DNA of 23,493 bases, from positions 1 to 23,493 of the forward strand of contig DJSQ01000219.1 of NCBI GenBank assembly GCA_002438075.1, written 5' to 3'. Source of the DNA: Clostridiales bacterium UBA6330 (GTDB lineage: Bacteria > Bacillota > Clostridia > Oscillospirales > CAG-272). Numbering within the stretch: position 1 is the first letter of the stretch; every line of letters starts with the position of its first letter. The position numbers were made by a program, and so were the translations under genes. The notes under the pieces were generated by a model. The model had not been told where the DNA came from. It searched no databases and saw only the letters and a program-made list of their open reading frames with translations. This document shows, in pieces, positions 22,805-23,493 of the stretch.

Positions 22805-22833
22805 TTTACAGGGAACGATTTTTGTGCTATACT
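22805..22833 (+). promoter_or_regulatory. hpf promoter
   Basis: TTTACA (22805-22810) and TATACT (22828-22833) are 17 bases apart with TGC directly before the -10. It is divergent from the ligA promoter. The spacer resembles that of the tsaE promoter (T-run then GTGC). Confidence 0.82.
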
Positions 22834-22889
22834 GAAGGTGCGAAGGGGGCAAGCCTCCTTGCAATCCATAGGAAAGGTTGGAAGGAACC

Positions 22890-23426
22890 ATGAAGATTAC
22901 CGTAGTTGGCAGACAGATGAACGTTTACGATGAAATGAAGGACCTGATTGAGCGCAAGCTGGGAAAGCTCGACAAGTATTTTTCAGGCGAGGGTGAGGCA
23001 ACCGTCACGCTCTCCTGCAAGCATAATGAGAAGAATCTCGAAATTACGATTTCCGCCGCGAACACGCTATTCCGCAGCGAGGTTGGCGCGGACAGCTTCC
23101 GCACGGCGCTGGACGAGGCGATTGACGCGATTGAGCGGCAGATTCGCCGCAACAAGACGCGTGTTGCGCGTCGGCTCCGCACGGGCGGTTTAGAGGTACT
23201 ACCGGAAGAAGCCTTTGGCTTTGAAGAATCCGACACCGAGGACGAAGAAGCGATTATTCGTGTCAAGACCTTCCCCATCAAGCCGATGACGCCCGAGGAG
23301 GCGATTCTCCAGATGAATCTGTTAGGGCATCAATTCTTTGTTTTCAACAACGGTGAGACGGGCAAGACCTGCGTCGTTTACGCCCGTCGGGACGGTGCTT
23401 ACGGGTTGATTACTCCTGAGGGGTGA
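22890..23426 (+). CDS. hpf: Ribosome hibernation-promoting factor, long form
   Basis: Long HPF drives 70S ribosomes into inactive 100S dimers in stationary phase. The 178-residue protein has the S30AE/YfiA domain at residues 1-100 (MKITVVGRQMNVYDEMKDLI at the start, given in part, then KLGKLDKYF) and a C-terminal dimerisation domain at about 120-178 containing RVKTFPIKPMTPEEAILQM and LGHQFFVFNN. Both are diagnostic of the long form found in Firmicutes. I chose ATG 22890 after GGAAGGAACC rather than 22878, which would start within the ribosome binding site. Its own promoter and an AT-rich upstream repeat may allow growth-phase control. A structured repeat begins 10 bases after the stop. Confidence 0.96.
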   Translation: MKITVVGRQMNVYDEMKDLIERKLGKLDKYFSGEGEATVTLSCKHNEKNLEITISAANTLFRSEVGADSFRTALDEAIDAIERQIRRNKTRVARRLRTGGLEVLPEEAFGFEESDTEDEEAIIRVKTFPIKPMTPEEAILQMNLLGHQFFVFNNGETGKTCVVYARRDGAYGLITPEG

Positions 23427-23436
23427 AGGATAAGAC

Positions 23437-23493
23437 CTTGGGGCTTTGCCCCAAGCCCCACTTAGGGGACTTCTTAAGGAGAAGTCCCCTAAG
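23437..23493 (+). repeat. Two-hairpin intergenic repeat, copy C (type II, cut by window end)
   Basis: Hairpin 1 pairs CTTGGGGC (23437-23444) with GCCCCAAG (23448-23455) around TTT. Hairpin 2 pairs 23461-23474 perfectly with 23480-23493 around TAAGG. The window ends on the last paired base, so the expected AAGAACTTTC-like tail is outside. Compared with copy B, one base pair of hairpin 1 and four of hairpin 2 are changed on both arms. Confidence 0.85.

Noticed and set aside
1..23493. CRISPR array, tRNA or rRNA genes, insertion sequences, prophage
   Set aside because: No regularly spaced direct repeats, cloverleaf-like sequences, transposase or phage protein signatures were seen on either strand.

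Overview
The window looks like chromosomal core DNA of a high-GC member of the Clostridia (Bacillota), most plausibly an Oscillospiraceae/Ruminococcaceae-type gut anaerobe. The evidence is a Firmicutes-style T-box in front of ileS, a DUF896/YnzC-type small protein, a long-form hibernation factor, a zinc-ribbon L28, a DeoR-type sugar regulator, a DUF6873 (GME-fold) protein and TTGACA/TATAAT promoters. Genus cannot be fixed from the sequence alone. I see no phage, transposase, CRISPR array, rRNA or tRNA.

Layout. At 1-1536 the end of an intergenic structured repeat is followed by a strong promoter, rpmB with its own terminator, a DUF6873-family gene and an overlapping DUF896-type gene. At 1546-5452 one promoter appears to drive tsaE-tsaB-rpiB-ispD-ispF-rpe (t6A tRNA modification, pentose phosphate isomerase and epimerase, MEP isoprenoid steps), closed by a clear terminator. 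At 5669-12254 on the minus strand a sugar-import and hydrolysis operon runs from the ABC ATPase through permease, lipoprotein binding protein and second permease to a cytoplasmic GH3 enzyme. The GH3 enzyme carries the NagZ-type His/Asp catalytic motif, so a beta-N-acetylhexosaminide is the leading substrate guess. At 12395-13946 a DEDDh exonuclease (minus) and a DeoR-type regulator (plus) diverge. At 14020-18752 on the minus strand an isoleucine T-box controls ileS, followed by lspA and an RluD-type pseudouridine synthase. At 18816-22722 on the minus strand ligA is followed by a sugar-nucleotidyltransferase-like gene and a GLUG-like lipoprotein. At 22805-23426 hpf is divergent from ligA.

The most unusual signal is a family of intergenic multi-hairpin elements. 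There are five copies (about 11-92, 5559-5640, 13951-14019, 15532-15603 and 23437 to the window end). Aligned copies differ almost only by compensatory base-pair changes in their stems, while loops, linkers and a 3' tail are kept. All five read in the + direction regardless of gene orientation. This pattern indicates selection on, or recent spread of, a structured element that none of the ordinary genes explains.

All six vegetative promoters I can place have a 17-bp spacer and a TG dinucleotide one base before the -10 hexamer (extended -10).
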